The position numbers and the translations under genes are program-made. The notes under the pieces were generated by a model that made no database searches, was not told the origin of the DNA, and saw nothing but the letters and a program-made list of their open reading frames with translations. DNA of 64,000 bases from Aradus depressus (lineage: Eukaryota; Arthropoda; Insecta; Hemiptera; Aradidae). The DNA is taken from assembly GCA_963662175.1 (NCBI GenBank), contig OY759216.1, positions 50,299,087 through 50,363,086 of the forward strand. Reading direction: 5' to 3'. The first letter of the stretch is position 1, and each line of letters begins with the position of its first letter. Positions 9,643 to 20,420 of this stretch are shown piece by piece.

Positions 9643-12283
9643 GCCTCATGAGCTGACCTTCTCGGAACTTAAGGAACTTTTGGTAGGTCACTTTTGTCCA
9701 AAACCGATCATAATTGCGGAACGGTTCAGATTGCTAAAAAGAAGACAATTAGAAGGTGAGTCTATAAATGATTTCTATTGTGAATTAAAACGTCTTGCAT
9801 TACATTGTCAATATAAAGAGTTTTTAGAGGATATGTTGCGTGACTTACTTGTCTTGGGCTTACGTTCAGAAGCAATCCAACAGAGGCTCTTATGTGAAAG
9901 GGACTTATCCCTGACTAGGGCCCTGGACATAGCGTTATCACTAGAGAGTGTCTCAAAGGAAACGGATATTATCATGTCGGACAGTAATGGTGAACATGTC
10001 AAATGGATAAAAAAAGACAAGAACAAGAAAGTCACAACACGAAATAATATAGTTTGTTTTGCTTGTGGCAAAGAAGGCCACATAAGAAACGTTTGTAAAT
10101 TCAAAAATAATGTTTGTATGAATTGTAAAAAAATAGGCCACGTTCCCAGAGTTTGTAGACAGCAGAGAGTTGTGAAGCAAATAAATGAGGAAGATCTGAG
10201 CGAGGACGAAGAGAAAGAAGACCTTCATCATGTCCAAGTTTGCAATAACTTTGCTTCAGGTAAGAAAGCAGACGCTTTACTTATTAATGTAAGGATAAAC
10301 AAATATCCTCTCACTATGGAAGTTGATACGGGAGCCTCGGTAAGCATCGTGAGCTTAATGGACGCAAGACAAATCTTCAAGGGTAGAAAAGTACCGCTGG
10401 TGAAAACGGGAATTGTACTGACAACGTATACAGGAGAAAAAATATTCCCCGCAGGTAAGATCGTAGTGAGTCTTGATTATGAGGGGACCACATATAAGGC
10501 TGAACTGTACGTTGTAGAGGGCGGTGGCAGAGCCTTATTTGGACGAGATCTGTTGAGAAAAATACCGGTTGCTTGGCGGGCTATCAGAACAGTCTCCTCG
10601 AGTTGTGTGGATAGCGAACTAGGAAGAGTTCTGAAAGAATTCAACGATGTGTTCGACACTAAGCTCGGGAGGGTTAACGGCATTAAAGCTAAAGCTGCGT
10701 TAAAAGAATTCGTTACCCCGGTTTATATGAAAGCTCGGAATGTCCCTTATTCGTTACGGAAGGGAATTGAGGAGGAATTAGATCGTTTAGAAATGCATGG
10801 TGTAGTAGAGAAAGTTCAGCACAGTGACTGGGCCACGCCTATTGTGCCAATAATGAAACCCTCTGGGAAGCTTAGGATATGCGGAGATTTTAAGGTTACG
10901 CTAAATCCTTGTCTGAAGGTACCAGAGTATCCATTACCTAAAATCGAGGATATATTTGCGAAGCTCGGTGGAGGACACACATTTACAAAAATTGATTTAC
11001 ATGACGCTTACCTCCAATTAGAACTGGAGGAAGATACGAAAAAACTTGTAACCATTAACACGCATAAAGGTCTCTATCAGTTTAACCGGCTACCGTTTGG
11101 AATAGCATCTGCTCCGGCTATATGGCAAAAGGTTATGGATGAGGTGTTAACAGGCACACAGGCTATGTGCTACTTAGATGACATTATACTAAGTGGTTCG
11201 TCTGTGTCAGAACATATTACTAATCTGAGGGAGGTGTTGAAGGTTTTGAGAGAAAGAGGAATAAAGGTAAATAAAGAGAAGTGTGAATTTTTGAAAGAGA
11301 GTATTCGTTATTGTGGTCACATAATCGACGGGAATGGCCTGCATAAGACTGAGGAAAAGGTGGAAGCTATATTGAAGGCTCCACAACCCAACAATAGCTC
11401 GGAATTGAAATCATTTTTGGGCTTATTGAATTATTATCACAAGTTTTTGCCAAATCTATCAACAACCCTTGGACCTCTTCATGATTTATTAAAAAAAAAT
11501 AAGAAATGGGTTTGGGACAAGGCGTGCGCTGAAGCATTCAAAAAGTCTAAAGCTCTGGCTACTTCAGACATGGTGTTGACCCACTACAACCCAGAATTAC
11601 CCCTAATCCTGGCATGTGATGCATCGCCTTATGGACTGGGTGCAGCATTATCCCAAATGACTGAAGAAGGAGAAAAACCGGTGGGGTTTGCCTCACGAAC
11701 GTTGACTGCTAGTGAAAAGCGGTATGCGCAGATTGACCGAGAAGCTTTAGCTCTAGTGTGGGGAGTGAAGAAATTCGACCATTATCTCAGGGGAAGAAAA
11801 TTTAAAATAATAACAGATAATAAACCTCTGAGATCAATTTTTGATCCAAAAAGGGGTATACCATCGACAGCGGCGGACCGTCTACAGCGATGGGGGATAT
11901 TGCTAGGAGCACACCGCTATGAGATAGCCCATAGGAAGAGCCATCTCCATGGGAACGTTGATGCCTTATCTAGACTGCCCGTGGATAATGGTCTTCAAGA
12001 AGAAAACGAGGACACTGGCAGTTGTTTTACTGTTTACAAATTAGAAGAGGATGGCGTAATCACCAGCAGGTTGGTACGTCAGGCCGTGAGGAATGACCCA
12101 GTACTTTCTAGGGTGCTGGAATTTACTCTCAGGGGCTGGGAGAAAACAGAAGACCCACTGTTAACACCATATGCTTCGAAGAAGAATGAGTTAACAAGCG
12201 AAGAGGGTATATTATTGTGGGGTAGGAGAGTAATTATACCGAACAAGTTTCGCAAAGAAATTTTGGACGAACTACATTCCTGA
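9643..12283 (+). CDS. mag-like Gag-Pol: zinc knuckles, protease, RT, RNase H
   Basis: One long frame continuing gag after the palindromic insertion. In order it encodes two CX2CX4HX4C zinc knuckles (CFACGKEGHIRNVC near 10050 and CMNCKKIGHVPRVC near 10115), an aspartic protease with VDTGAS (10322), a reverse transcriptase with YLDDI (about 11170), and RNase H with CDAS (11610) and TDNK (11815). Gag and Pol share one frame, as in mag and other single-ORF gypsy elements. It ends at a TGA (12281-12283) in the middle of the conserved integrase zinc-finger region (LHS-stop-HVG). That looks like a point nonsense mutation rather than a natural end, because integrase goes on in the same frame. Confidence 0.92.
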
Positions 12284-13309
12284 CATGTGGGAGAAAGGAG
12301 GATGAAAGAGCTGGCGCGGTCATATGTATGGTGGCCCGGGCTGGACAAAAGCATTGAAGACAGGGCAAAAGGTTGTGAGGGGTGCCAAGATGTGAGAAAC
12401 AACCCAGTGAAGGTTAGAATCCATCCATGGGAGTACCCCGAGCATCCATGGCAGCGGTTGCATGTGGATTTTGCAGGTCCATTTTTGGGGTTTAACTTCT
12501 TGATCACTATAGATAGCTTTTCAAAGTGGCCAGAAGTTAAAATCATGAAGAGTACTTCAGCTGATAATACTATAGCCTGTTTAAGAACCCTATTTAGCCA
12601 ATTTGGTATTCCGGAACAGTTGATTACCGACAATGGGCCACAGTTTACGTCAGCGGAATTCAGCAATTTTCTGAAAAGCAACAATGTCCAGCATATTCGG
12701 AGTGCACCTTACCACCCCGCAACTAATGGGCAGGTGGAGCGGTTCGTACAGACGCTGAAAAAGGGGCTACTGGCTGCTGGGGGAGAAAATATGGAATTAC
12801 AAAAGAAACTTGACCGACTGCTGTTCAAATACAGGATCACCCCACATAGTACGACCGGGCAACCACCGTGTGTTCTGCTAATGGGGCGTCTACTTCGCAC
12901 GAGACTGGATTTGCTGAGACCTAGCGTGCGGCAGCGGGTTAGGGAAAACCAGGAAAAAGTGGCGCAACGATCCCAACAAGATGGTTACCTCCAGGTAGGG
13001 TGTGCGGTGCTAGCTCGGGACTACCGATCAGGGAACAAATGGCGAAGGGGGAAGGTTGTCCAAGTGCTGGGTCCGAGATCATACCATGTTGACGTAGGTG
13101 ACACCACACCATGGAGAAGGCACGCAAACCAATTAGTAGCTATGAGAGAGGTTGAAGACGGAAGCAGTCAGGATGAGAAGCAGAGGACACCGGAGCGGGG
13201 CCAGGATGCCAAAGCTAATCAAGAGAGAAGCTGGATATCAACATGGATGGGCCTCCCGCCACCTGCAGGTCCAACGTGCCCGAACCTGCCGCTGTGGGAC
13301 CTGCACTGA
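12284..13309 (+). CDS. mag-like integrase, separated from Pol by a TGA
   Basis: Continuation of Pol in the same frame after the in-frame TGA. It shows the rest of the integrase zinc-binding domain (CEGCQDV), the catalytic D (HVDFAGP, about 12463), the second D (TDNGPQF, about 12628) and the E (NGQVERF, about 12727), then a C-terminal domain. The whole D,D-35-E triad is present. The frame ends at TGA 13307-13309, 70 bp before the 3' LTR. Without suppression of the upstream stop, integrase would not be made. Confidence 0.9.
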   Translation, partial: HVGERRMKELARSYVWWPGLDKSIEDRAKGCEGCQDVRNNPVKVRIHPWEYPEHPWQRLHVDFAGPFLGFNFLITIDSFSKWPEVKIMKSTSADNTIACLRTLFSQFGIPEQLITDNGPQFTSAEFSNFLKSNNVQHIRSAPYHPATNGQVERFVQTLKKGLLAAGGENMELQKKLDRLLFKYRITPHSTTGQPPCVLLMGRLLRTRLDLLRPSVRQRVRENQEKVAQRSQQDGYLQVGCAVLARDYRSGNKWRRGKVVQVLGPRSYHVDVGDTTPWRRHANQLVAMREVEDGSSQDEKQRTPERGQDAKANQERSWISTWMGLPPPAGPTCPNLPLWDLH

Positions 13310-13361
13310 GGAGGTCTGCCAGGCTGAGACGGGCACCATCCCGCCTCACCTACCCCACCCC

Positions 13362-13379
13362 TCCCTAGGGGGGAAGGAT
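13362..13379 (+). promoter_or_regulatory. Polypurine tract
   Basis: ccctaggggggaaggat directly abuts the 3' LTR and is the expected primer region for plus-strand synthesis. Confidence 0.6.
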
Positions 13380-13515
13380 TGTTATGTTTAATACCCATAT
13401 GCTATTAATAATAATTATTAGTAGCATATGTATATGTTTTGAATCAGAAGTTAAAAATACACAGAACAGTTATGTTAAACAATTTTCCAATTATTAATTT
13501 ATGCAAGCCCTAATA
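13380..13515 (+). mobile_element. 3' LTR of mag-like element
   Basis: 136 bp, matching the 5' LTR base for base on reading, followed by the second gttac. Confidence 0.95.
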
Positions 13516-13666
13516 GTTACGAGCTTCGAATACTCGAAAGCCGCCGTCCCAATGGGGGCTCCCCGCACCCTCTGGTTCTCACTTGCTGTTGTACGGGGGG
13601 GTTAGAAAAGAAAGAACCCCTAGTCCACATCAGCGGACCCTGCCTCAATCTTGACTAGAACGGAGG

Positions 13667-15000
13667 GTGATGGAGTGGGCCATATTGCGCTATCCGGGGG
13701 TGTTCCGACCCCCCGACGAGCGGGGCTGCTCCCTTCCGGTACAACACCGCATTGAGACCGGAGACGCGCGCCCGGTGGTGAAACGCCCTTATAGGGTTCC
13801 CTATCATCAGAGGGAAGTCGTGGCCGCCCATCTAGAGGACATGCAGAAGAGTGGGGTCATCCAGCCCTCCTCCAGCCCGTGGCAGACGCCGATCCTATTA
13901 GTTCCCAAGAAATCGCCTGACGGTAGCCCCAAATTTCGTTTTTGTACCGACTTTAGGGGGTTGAATGAGGTGACCAAAGCGGATGTGTATCCGCTACCGT
14001 TAATTAATGAAACCCTAGAGCATCTGGGACCGTCCCCTTATTTCACCACCCTTGACCTGGCGAGTGGGTATCACCAGATTCATATCACCCCGGAGGATCG
14101 GGAAAAGACTGCTTTCACTACCGAGGGGGGCCATTTTGAATACTGCAGGATGCCGTTTGGCCTCCAGAACGCTCCGGCTACGTTCCAAAGGGCAATGGAC
14201 ACCCTCTTGGCCAGGGTCAAGGGCGTGGAGTGCCTGGTATACCTCGATGATATCATCGTGTTCGGGGAGAGTATCGATGAGCACGCGGAGCGATTGGCGC
14301 GGGTCCTGTCCCTCCTCGAGGAGGCTAACCTGAGAGTGCGACTACAGAAGTGTACCTTCGCGGCAGGGGAGGTGAATTACTTGGGACATGTGGTTAGTGC
14401 AGGGGGAGTCCGACCGGACCCGGATAAGATCGCGGCGATACGGCACTTCCCGCGTCCCCGAGACTTGCGTGAACTAAGGGGCTTCCTTGGGCTGGCCGGC
14501 TGTTATCGTCGCTTCATCCCGGGGTTCGCGGCCCTGGCGACCCCCTTAACTAAGCTCACGCACGATAAGGAGAAATACAGTTGGGGGAAAGAACAGGAAC
14601 GGGCCTTCGGGGACCTGACGGGGGCACTCTGCTCAACGGCAGTGTTGGCCTACCCGTCCTTTTCGGACCCGTTTATCTTGGCAACGGACGCTTCGGGAAC
14701 GGCGGTGGGAGCGGTGTTGTCGCAAATTCAACACGGGCACGAACGACCCATCGCCTATGCGAGCCGTCAACTCAACCAGGCGGAAAAGAACTATAGCACG
14801 ACGGAACGGGAACTGCTGGCGGCGGTATGGGCCACCAAGAATTTCCGGTGCTATTTGTTGGGCCGAGAGTTTAAACTGGTAACCGACCACTCGGCTCTCC
14901 AGTGGATGTTGAGCCTCTGAGACCCTTCGTCCCGTCTCACTCGGTGGGCACTCAGCCGAGCTGTGGGGGCGTTACACCGAGCGGTTGACAACCCGCTGGA
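13667..15000 (+). pseudogene. GC-rich gypsy-type pol: RT and RNase H
   Basis: Remains of the outer element's pol. It encodes a Ty3/gypsy reverse transcriptase with the FTTLDLASGYHQI block, MPFGLQNAPATFQ and YLDDIIVFG (about 14241), then a tether and RNase H with ATDASGTAVGAVLS (about 14684) and VTDHSALQWML. A TGA at 14918-14920 interrupts the usual LSLRDPSSRLTRW-like block (LSL-stop-DPSSRLTRW), consistent with a CGA-to-TGA change. The frame reads on to about 15125. GC content is far above that of the neighbouring host DNA and the nested mag-like element, which marks a different origin. No protease or gag is seen upstream. Confidence 0.88.
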
Positions 15001-15708
15001 GCGGGACCGGCTTATCCAGGCCCAGAGACCCGACGCGTGGTGTCAAGATTGGTGCGCTAGCGGAAGGGCCGTGGTGACCTCTGACGGGCTAGCCTACCGG
15101 GAGACGAACCACGGGGGATACAAGTTTTGGTACCTCCGGAGATGCGCGGGGCCATCCTCGCCCGCGCTCACTCTATGCCGACAGCGGGGCACCCAGGGGT
15201 TAAAAGAACCCTGGCCCGCATCTTACAACACTGCTATTGGCGGGAGGTGCGACAGGTCGTGCAAGCCTTTGTCCAAGCGTGCACCACTTGCGCCGCCCGG
15301 AAGAACCCTCCCCGGCTGGCCGCCCCGTTGGCGGAGCCCTTCATTTCAACGCGTCCGTGGGAACAGGTGTCTCTTGACCTAGTAGGGCCTCTCCAGGGGA
15401 GCCAGTATGCAGCAGTTGCAGCGGCGGCTGGAGGGGGTTCATCGGGCCGCATCGAAAGAGACCAGCGGACACGGGAAGGACGGATGCGGGAGGTGAACGC
15501 ACGGCGGGTGATGCGAACGTTCCAAGTAGGAGACAGGGTGCGGCTGTTTTGCCCGGACCCTAAACTCTCGGAAGTTCAACCGCCCCTGGCAGGGACCGTA
15601 TACGGTCGTAGCGGTGACCTCTCCCGTGAACTATGTGATAGACCTGGGAGATCGTACGAAAACCGTGCATGTCGAGAAGTTGAAGCCAGCAGAGACACAG
15701 GGCGATGA
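15001..15708 (+). pseudogene. GC-rich gypsy-type integrase with core deleted
   Basis: After a frameshift near 15125 the frame encodes an intact integrase HHCC zinc-binding domain (H near HSMPTAGHPGVK, then CTTCAARK) and the first lines of the catalytic core (WEQVSLDLVGP). It then jumps from about 15410 straight to C-terminal sequence (VMRTFQVGDRVRLF, about 15510). The rest of the D,D-35-E core, some 130 residues in related elements, is missing. This copy could not integrate itself. Confidence 0.82.
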
Positions 15709-16462
15709 GGCTGAACCCAGGGCGGGACGGCCACCGGGATGGCGGCCGCCCCGAAGGGCGACGGCCGTCGGGAAGCCCCGTTCCCGGCTGGGGAGGAATG
15801 GGAAGTGTGGGGACCAACAGCCCGCACGACGAGGCTACTCCGCCTCCTTGGGGCGCGAGTGGGCGAAGCGGGGAGGGCGAGACTCGTTCGGGGAGTGAAT
15901 CCTCCGAATTGGAGGAGTCTTGAGTGGAGTCCGTGGGGGAGTGACCCGAGAATCGGATCCAGCGGGTTAGAGGCCGAAGGTCCCCGGGTTAGAGGGGAGC
16001 GAAGGCATAGTGCGGAGTCCAAATGGAGCTCGTCCAGGGAGGGAGAGCAAGCGGAGTCCGAATGGAGCCCGCCCAAGGGGGAGAGCGAGGAAGAAGTCAG
16101 GAGTCCGAGTGGAGCTCACCAGCCAGTCGCTCGGAACCCGGGTCCGAGAGTGGCGATCCCCGGAGGACCGCGGCAGGGCGAGTGAGCGAAGCGGGTAACG
16201 TGACGCCCCCGAGCGGTGAGGATAGCAGGCTAAGCGGAGAACGGAGGGCCCCTAGGGGAAGAGAGGGGGGTCGAGAAGGTGGGAGCCCGAGCTCGGAACG
16301 CGGAGGGGGGACTGAGTTAGATCGGGGAGGGCGGCGGGCGCGACGAGCCCATTGGGGGCGATGCCCCATCCGTAGGGGGGAGGCGTCGTCCTGTTTCGTG
16401 CCATGGTGCCGTGAAGCGACGGGAACACCTGAGGCTAGCGAGGAAAACCCGGACCCGGGTAG
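15709..16462 (+). other. Purine-rich, internally repetitive spacer
   Basis: GC- and purine-rich stretch between the pol remnant and the next ORF. It contains several near-copies of 'gagtccgaatggagc' (around 16015, 16052 and 16098). Several overlapping open frames exist but all are Arg/Ser/Gly/Glu-rich with no recognisable domain, so I do not call a protein. Confidence 0.5.
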
Positions 16463-17083
16463 CGGATCGTAAACGGTGGTAGGGTTGCTTGGGAAGCCCC
16501 CGAGTCCGCGTTGGGCGGAGGTGGTAAAGTATGGAAGAGCTCCAGTGGTCGCTTCCCCACGGGTGGTGTCCTATGTGACTATATTGAATCTCTTGGCTGT
16601 GCGCAAACCCCAAACGGGATTACGTTTGCCCCCTGGGGTTCGGACCCGACCACTTGGTATAACTCGTCAAATATGTGGAGCCCTGAAGATTTCCTGGCGC
16701 GCATTCCTGACACTGAGGGTGTTGGTCCCTGGTTCATTGACCGTACAATCGTGAACCGGTGGAATGATGCAACAACTAGACCATCTGCAAGGTCCATGGC
16801 AATACGAACTATAAACTTCGATGTGAAGGAAGGTTCGACAAATATATTGCACTACGTCCGTCATTTCGGACCCACCACAGTTATGTCTGTGTGTGAACTT
16901 GTTGCCCCTATGGCAGAAGCAAAGTTACATACTTGCTTCCAATGGAGAAGGATGGAGGATATGGCTTTATGGCCAGGTGACACAGGTCGCATGTGCTCTC
17001 CTTTGTGTGTAGGCGAATCATTCTCCATCACACAATTTTGGCACGACCATGTCATACGCTCATTCACTGATCCCACAATGTAG
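16463..17083 (+). CDS. Unrecognised ~190-aa ORF between pol and env
   Basis: Open from 16463 (just after a TAG at 16460-16462) to the TAG at 17081-17083. There is no in-frame ATG near the start, so the protein may begin at a non-ATG codon, be joined by splicing, or be 5'-truncated. The predicted product is rich in Trp (about nine) with several Cys, and has motifs such as TPNGITFAPWGSDPTTW, VNRWNDATTRPSARSMAIR and MCSPLCVGES. No signal peptide, membrane segment or known retroelement domain is visible. Base composition falls to roughly average here, between flanks that are much richer in GC, so the segment looks foreign to the element. Possible sources are a captured host or viral gene fragment or an accessory gene of the element; I cannot tell which. 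Confidence 0.5.
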   Translation, partial: RIVNGGRVAWEAPESALGGGGKVWKSSSGRFPTGGVLCDYIESLGCAQTPNGITFAPWGSDPTTWYNSSNMWSPEDFLARIPDTEGVGPWFIDRTIVNRWNDATTRPSARSMAIRTINFDVKEGSTNILHYVRHFGPTTVMSVCELVAPMAEAKLHTCFQWRRMEDMALWPGDTGRMCSPLCVGESFSITQFWHDHVIRSFTDPTM

Positions 17084-17119
17084 GACTGTGATTAATGGTG
17101 TCCCAAAGGACCCATGAGA

Positions 17120-17141
17120 TTTAGTCACTTCTAAATTTCAG
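17120..17141 (+). promoter_or_regulatory. Splice-acceptor-like site before env
   Basis: A pyrimidine-containing tract ending ctaaatttcag sits directly before the env ATG at 17142. Errantiviral env is normally made from a spliced message; the matching donor here could be gtaagt at 8701. This pairing is inference. Confidence 0.4.
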
Positions 17142-18957
17142 ATGTTGATGTTGGTTGTTTCAGGCATACTGGTGGCGGTCGGGGGAGAGACACTGATGCC
17201 AGGCAAAGGTGTGGTGTTCATGAGGGAGCCAGACGTGATTGTGTCGGGGAACCGATGGCAAATCGTGGTGGATATCAACATATCAGCCATCTATGCGGGG
17301 GTACAAACCCTCCAGGAAGAGACCCGGGGCGCCCGGGCTAGACTAGGGCGGGTGGTTGAGGCCAACCCGGGGGTGCTGAAGGCCAACCTCCGGGAGCTGG
17401 ATCGGGTGATCGACCTGCAGGAAGACATGGTCGCGGCTAGCCGAGTGCTGGTGGAGCTCGTGAGGGGCCCAAAGCGTGCTAAGGGAGGGTGGTTTGACCT
17501 GGGGGGTCAGGCGTTGAAGACGGTCTTCGGGACGCCTGATGCGGCCGACCTGCGGCAGGTGCAGTTAAATCTACCATACCTCCAGGGGCGCCAGGACGAG
17601 TTGGTGCACGTGGAGGAAAAACATCTTACGATTACCCGTGCTCTGAGCCGGAAATCAGCGGAGCTGCAAGCTCGAATGGGGGGCCTGGTCAAGGAAATAG
17701 GGCACAGCCTAACCGCCGTCGAGGGGAGTGTAAACTCGTTAGAGGCTAGGTACCACAACCTAACCTACCTTCTCCATGTGCAGATTAATTCCTCCTCTTA
17801 CATACGCAGTTTGGAGATGACTCTGATGCAATCGTTTACCAACCTTCGGACCTTGATACTGGGAGTGGAATCCCTGGCGCATGGACAGGTAAGTTCGGCG
17901 TTGCTCTCTCCCCGAGAGCTGGGGGAGGTTCTACTGTTGGTGGCGAGCTCTTTGCCCGAGGGGCTCGAGCTAATCGCCGGGACGGACCCTATCAGTGTAT
18001 ATTCATACTACTCGGTCGTACAGTCCCGAGCAGTGTCGACGGGACAGAGCTTGCAGGTCACCATCGATGTGCCCCTCACCACTCAGCAGCGCCGCTTTCA
18101 ACTCTACCGAGTGCGAACGCTGCCGGTCCGGGACGCGTCGGGGGAACCCCGTGGTCTGTCCTGTGGGGTACGCCCTGTATACCCGACGTTGGGAATCCTG
18201 CCTCAGTTCGTTGTTTCGGGGAAACCAGGACACGAAGCTCTGCCCAAAGGTGGCCCTAGTGGAGGGGTTTCGACCCATGTGGCTGTGGGACACCAGGAGA
18301 GCCCGCTGGATATACAGTTTACCAAAACCCGCCACCCTTATCTCCCAATGTCTTGAGGTGGGGCAAGAGATCAAGGTCACTGAGGCCACCCTGGACGGGG
18401 TGGGCGAGGTAGCCCCGGGAAGACAGTGCTGGCTCCTCACCGACGAGTATCACCTGCTGACAGCTGTACGTGGAGAGAATGATACCACCACCGTGCACCG
18501 GCTGTGGGCAGACCCCTTACCCCTGGATCTCAATCTACAGGAGCACCCTAGGGAAGAGTACAGAGCCACTTTGGTCACCAAGTTGCGAGAGTGGAGAGAA
18601 GGTCAACTCACGGATTTGGGGGCCCCAGAGGTGAACTTCGAGGCCCTGTTGGATGCGACTGCGGAGCTAGAGAGCGAGCGTCGCCGGGGCCGCGTAGTAG
18701 TGGAAGGAGGAATCGGCTTTACCGCCATTCTGGGAATCGCTGGTATCACCGGGGCTGTGTGGTGGTGGGTGCGCCGGCGGGGACGGACCGTCCCGCTGCC
18801 ACCCCATCGAAACCCTAGCCCCATTCCCCCGGAGCTGGAGAGAAGACGCCTGCCTCCAGTGTCGCGGCCGAGGGGACACTTCACCTATCCCGAGTACGCG
18901 CTGGGCCACGACGCCGACGGACCGCCGACGCCAGGGGAAGGAAGTGGAGTGTTGTGA
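17142..18957 (+). pseudogene. env: Insect errantivirus-type env (F-like), frameshifted
   Basis: The ATG at 17142 starts a hydrophobic signal-peptide-like stretch (MLMLVVSGILVAV). Near 17465 a basic cleavage-site-like PKRAKGG is followed by a glycine-containing hydrophobic segment, as in baculovirus-F-type fusion proteins of errantiviruses. Coiled-coil-like helices follow. The first frame runs to 18356, but from about 18150 the protein-like sequence (Cys-rich, then a Trp-rich region) continues in another frame to the stop at 18955-18957; an indel between roughly 18100 and 18170 is the likely cause. A transmembrane helix (about 18705-18770) and a short basic tail end the second frame. The known role of such proteins is membrane fusion. 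This copy is broken. Confidence 0.75.
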
Positions 18958-19640
18958 ATCCGTGAGGTGTTGTGACTGCGAAATTCTCAATGTATCGCTT
19001 ATATTTGCATAGTTTCATTTTTATTATATTGTCTATATTTCACTTTATTTGTATGTATGTGATGTGTTTCTGTTTAAAATAAGGGTTGATTTTGGGGTAT
19101 CAGTTCGGGAATATAAGGGATATTTTATTGAGTATGTAATGATTATGTTTTATGGATATTGTAGTTATATGTTAATGTAGTTATATGACATTGTAGTTAT
19201 ACGTAATATTTTATTCATGTATGGGGAACACTCCATGTTGGGAGTTGTGTTGTTTGTTGTTCTTTGGTGAAAAGAGAAGGCTACTGGAGTAGGCTCCTCT
19301 TTTTTATTGGGGGGGAGGGGGGGGGGGGGGGCAGTGTAGTGGCCCCAAATATGGGTACATTTATAATAATGTTGGTGTGTGGAGGGGAGGGGGCCGTGCT
19401 GGCCTCTCCTAGAGGAGGGGAGCGAGGAGCGGACAGAGTGCGACTGACGCTACTAGGATGATCTGGTACCTCTTGGGTGAGCTCTAGGTTACCGATTGTG
19501 GAATATTTCTTTCTTTCAGTTGCGGCGAGAGACGGGCGCTCCTCTTCCTGTCCTGTGCCAGGAGGGCCTGGCCACGGCTCCGATGTTGGTTTTGCGATTG
19601 TGATTGGAGTAATTTTAAACCTAGTATAGTTTAAAATATG
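18958..19640 (+). other. Presumed 3' end of GC-rich env element
   Basis: AT-rich then G-rich sequence after env. It holds short repeats of 'ttgtagttatat' (19160-19205), a G-run at 19310-19331 and an AATAAA at 19676 downstream. No copy of it was found at the 5' side of the element, so no LTR can be defined. Confidence 0.35.
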
Positions 19641-20205
19641 CATTTTTTTTTATTTTCTTTTGCTTAATTTATCATCAATAAACTACATTCTTAGGTCCTA
19701 ACCGCCTTTCCTTACATTGAGATTGTGACAAGACTATAATTGCATCAATAAAATTACTATAAAAATTATAATTTAATTTTTAATGATACAGAGGATGGGC
19801 CTGCAACCCAGAACGTCTAAATAGAAAAAAATAATTTTTTTAATAGAGTGGGTGAAAAAAAGAGCAACAATGAATACAAACATATGCAATGTTTTTTAAA
19901 AATGAACACAACATATTCTAAATATTTAGATAAATAAGAAATACCATAAAATATAATAATAAAAGAAGAGTTGAAGTGAAACAAGACTGTTTTTTGCAGA
20001 AAATGGGATTAGACGTACGAATACTAATTTACAGCACGTGAGAAGAAAATGATAAATTAGACGCCTTGAAAACTATGCTAAGAAATACCGAAAAACAATG
20101 TATATTTCTCATATCAGCTACCTACTTGTCGTAAGATGACATTTTTCATATTATTTTGTTAGTTCTTACTCACTCAATTTTAATGTAACATTACATTTAA
20201 CGTAA
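19641..20205. other. No gene seen
   Basis: AT-rich, apparently non-coding. It marks the return to host-like composition after the GC-rich element. Confidence 0.4.
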
Positions 20206-20420
20206 GTAGGTATTTTAATAATTCCAAATATTGGCCCTTTTTGGTCTCACTCTATTTAATTTATCTTTTCATTATTTAGAAATACAATATTTCATCCATT
20301 GTTCAGTTTGTACTTGAAAATGTCCTGATGGATGAAATATTGTATTTTAAATGATGAAAAAATAAATTAAATAGAATGAGACCAAAAAGGGCCAATATTT
20401 GGAATTATTAAAATACCTAC
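20206..20420. repeat. Palindromic (foldback) element
   Basis: Arms of about 95 bp, from 'gtaggtattttaata' to its complement 'tattaaaatacctac', share gaccaaaaagggccaatatt in inverted order. The loop is at about 20300-20325. Unlike the other palindromes, I find no clear hammerhead core here. Confidence 0.7.

Larger units (their letters stand above)
8987..13520 (+). mobile_element. mag-like Ty3/gypsy LTR retrotransposon, near-complete
   Basis: Element 8992-13515 has 136-bp LTRs that look identical and is flanked by the 5-bp duplication gttac (8987-8991 and 13516-13520). It encodes Gag-Pol with zinc knuckles, protease, RT, RNase H and integrase and has no env. It sits inside the GC-rich outer element. 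Identical LTRs imply recent insertion. Only two lesions stand out: a palindromic insertion in gag (9337-9630) and one in-frame TGA before integrase (12281-12283). Confidence 0.93.

Noticed and set aside
15576..16369. Minus-strand frames of 90-166 codons opposite the pol/env spacer
   Set aside because: Ser/Pro/Arg-rich mirror images of purine-rich DNA with no domain.
18958..19640. 3' LTR of the GC-rich element
   Set aside because: No matching sequence was found near 8.1-9.0 kb, so the LTR cannot be defined.
20206..20420. Hammerhead core in this palindrome
   Set aside because: The CTGATGG...GAAATA sequence lacks the invariant G8-A9 and a stem II, so I list it only as a foldback element.
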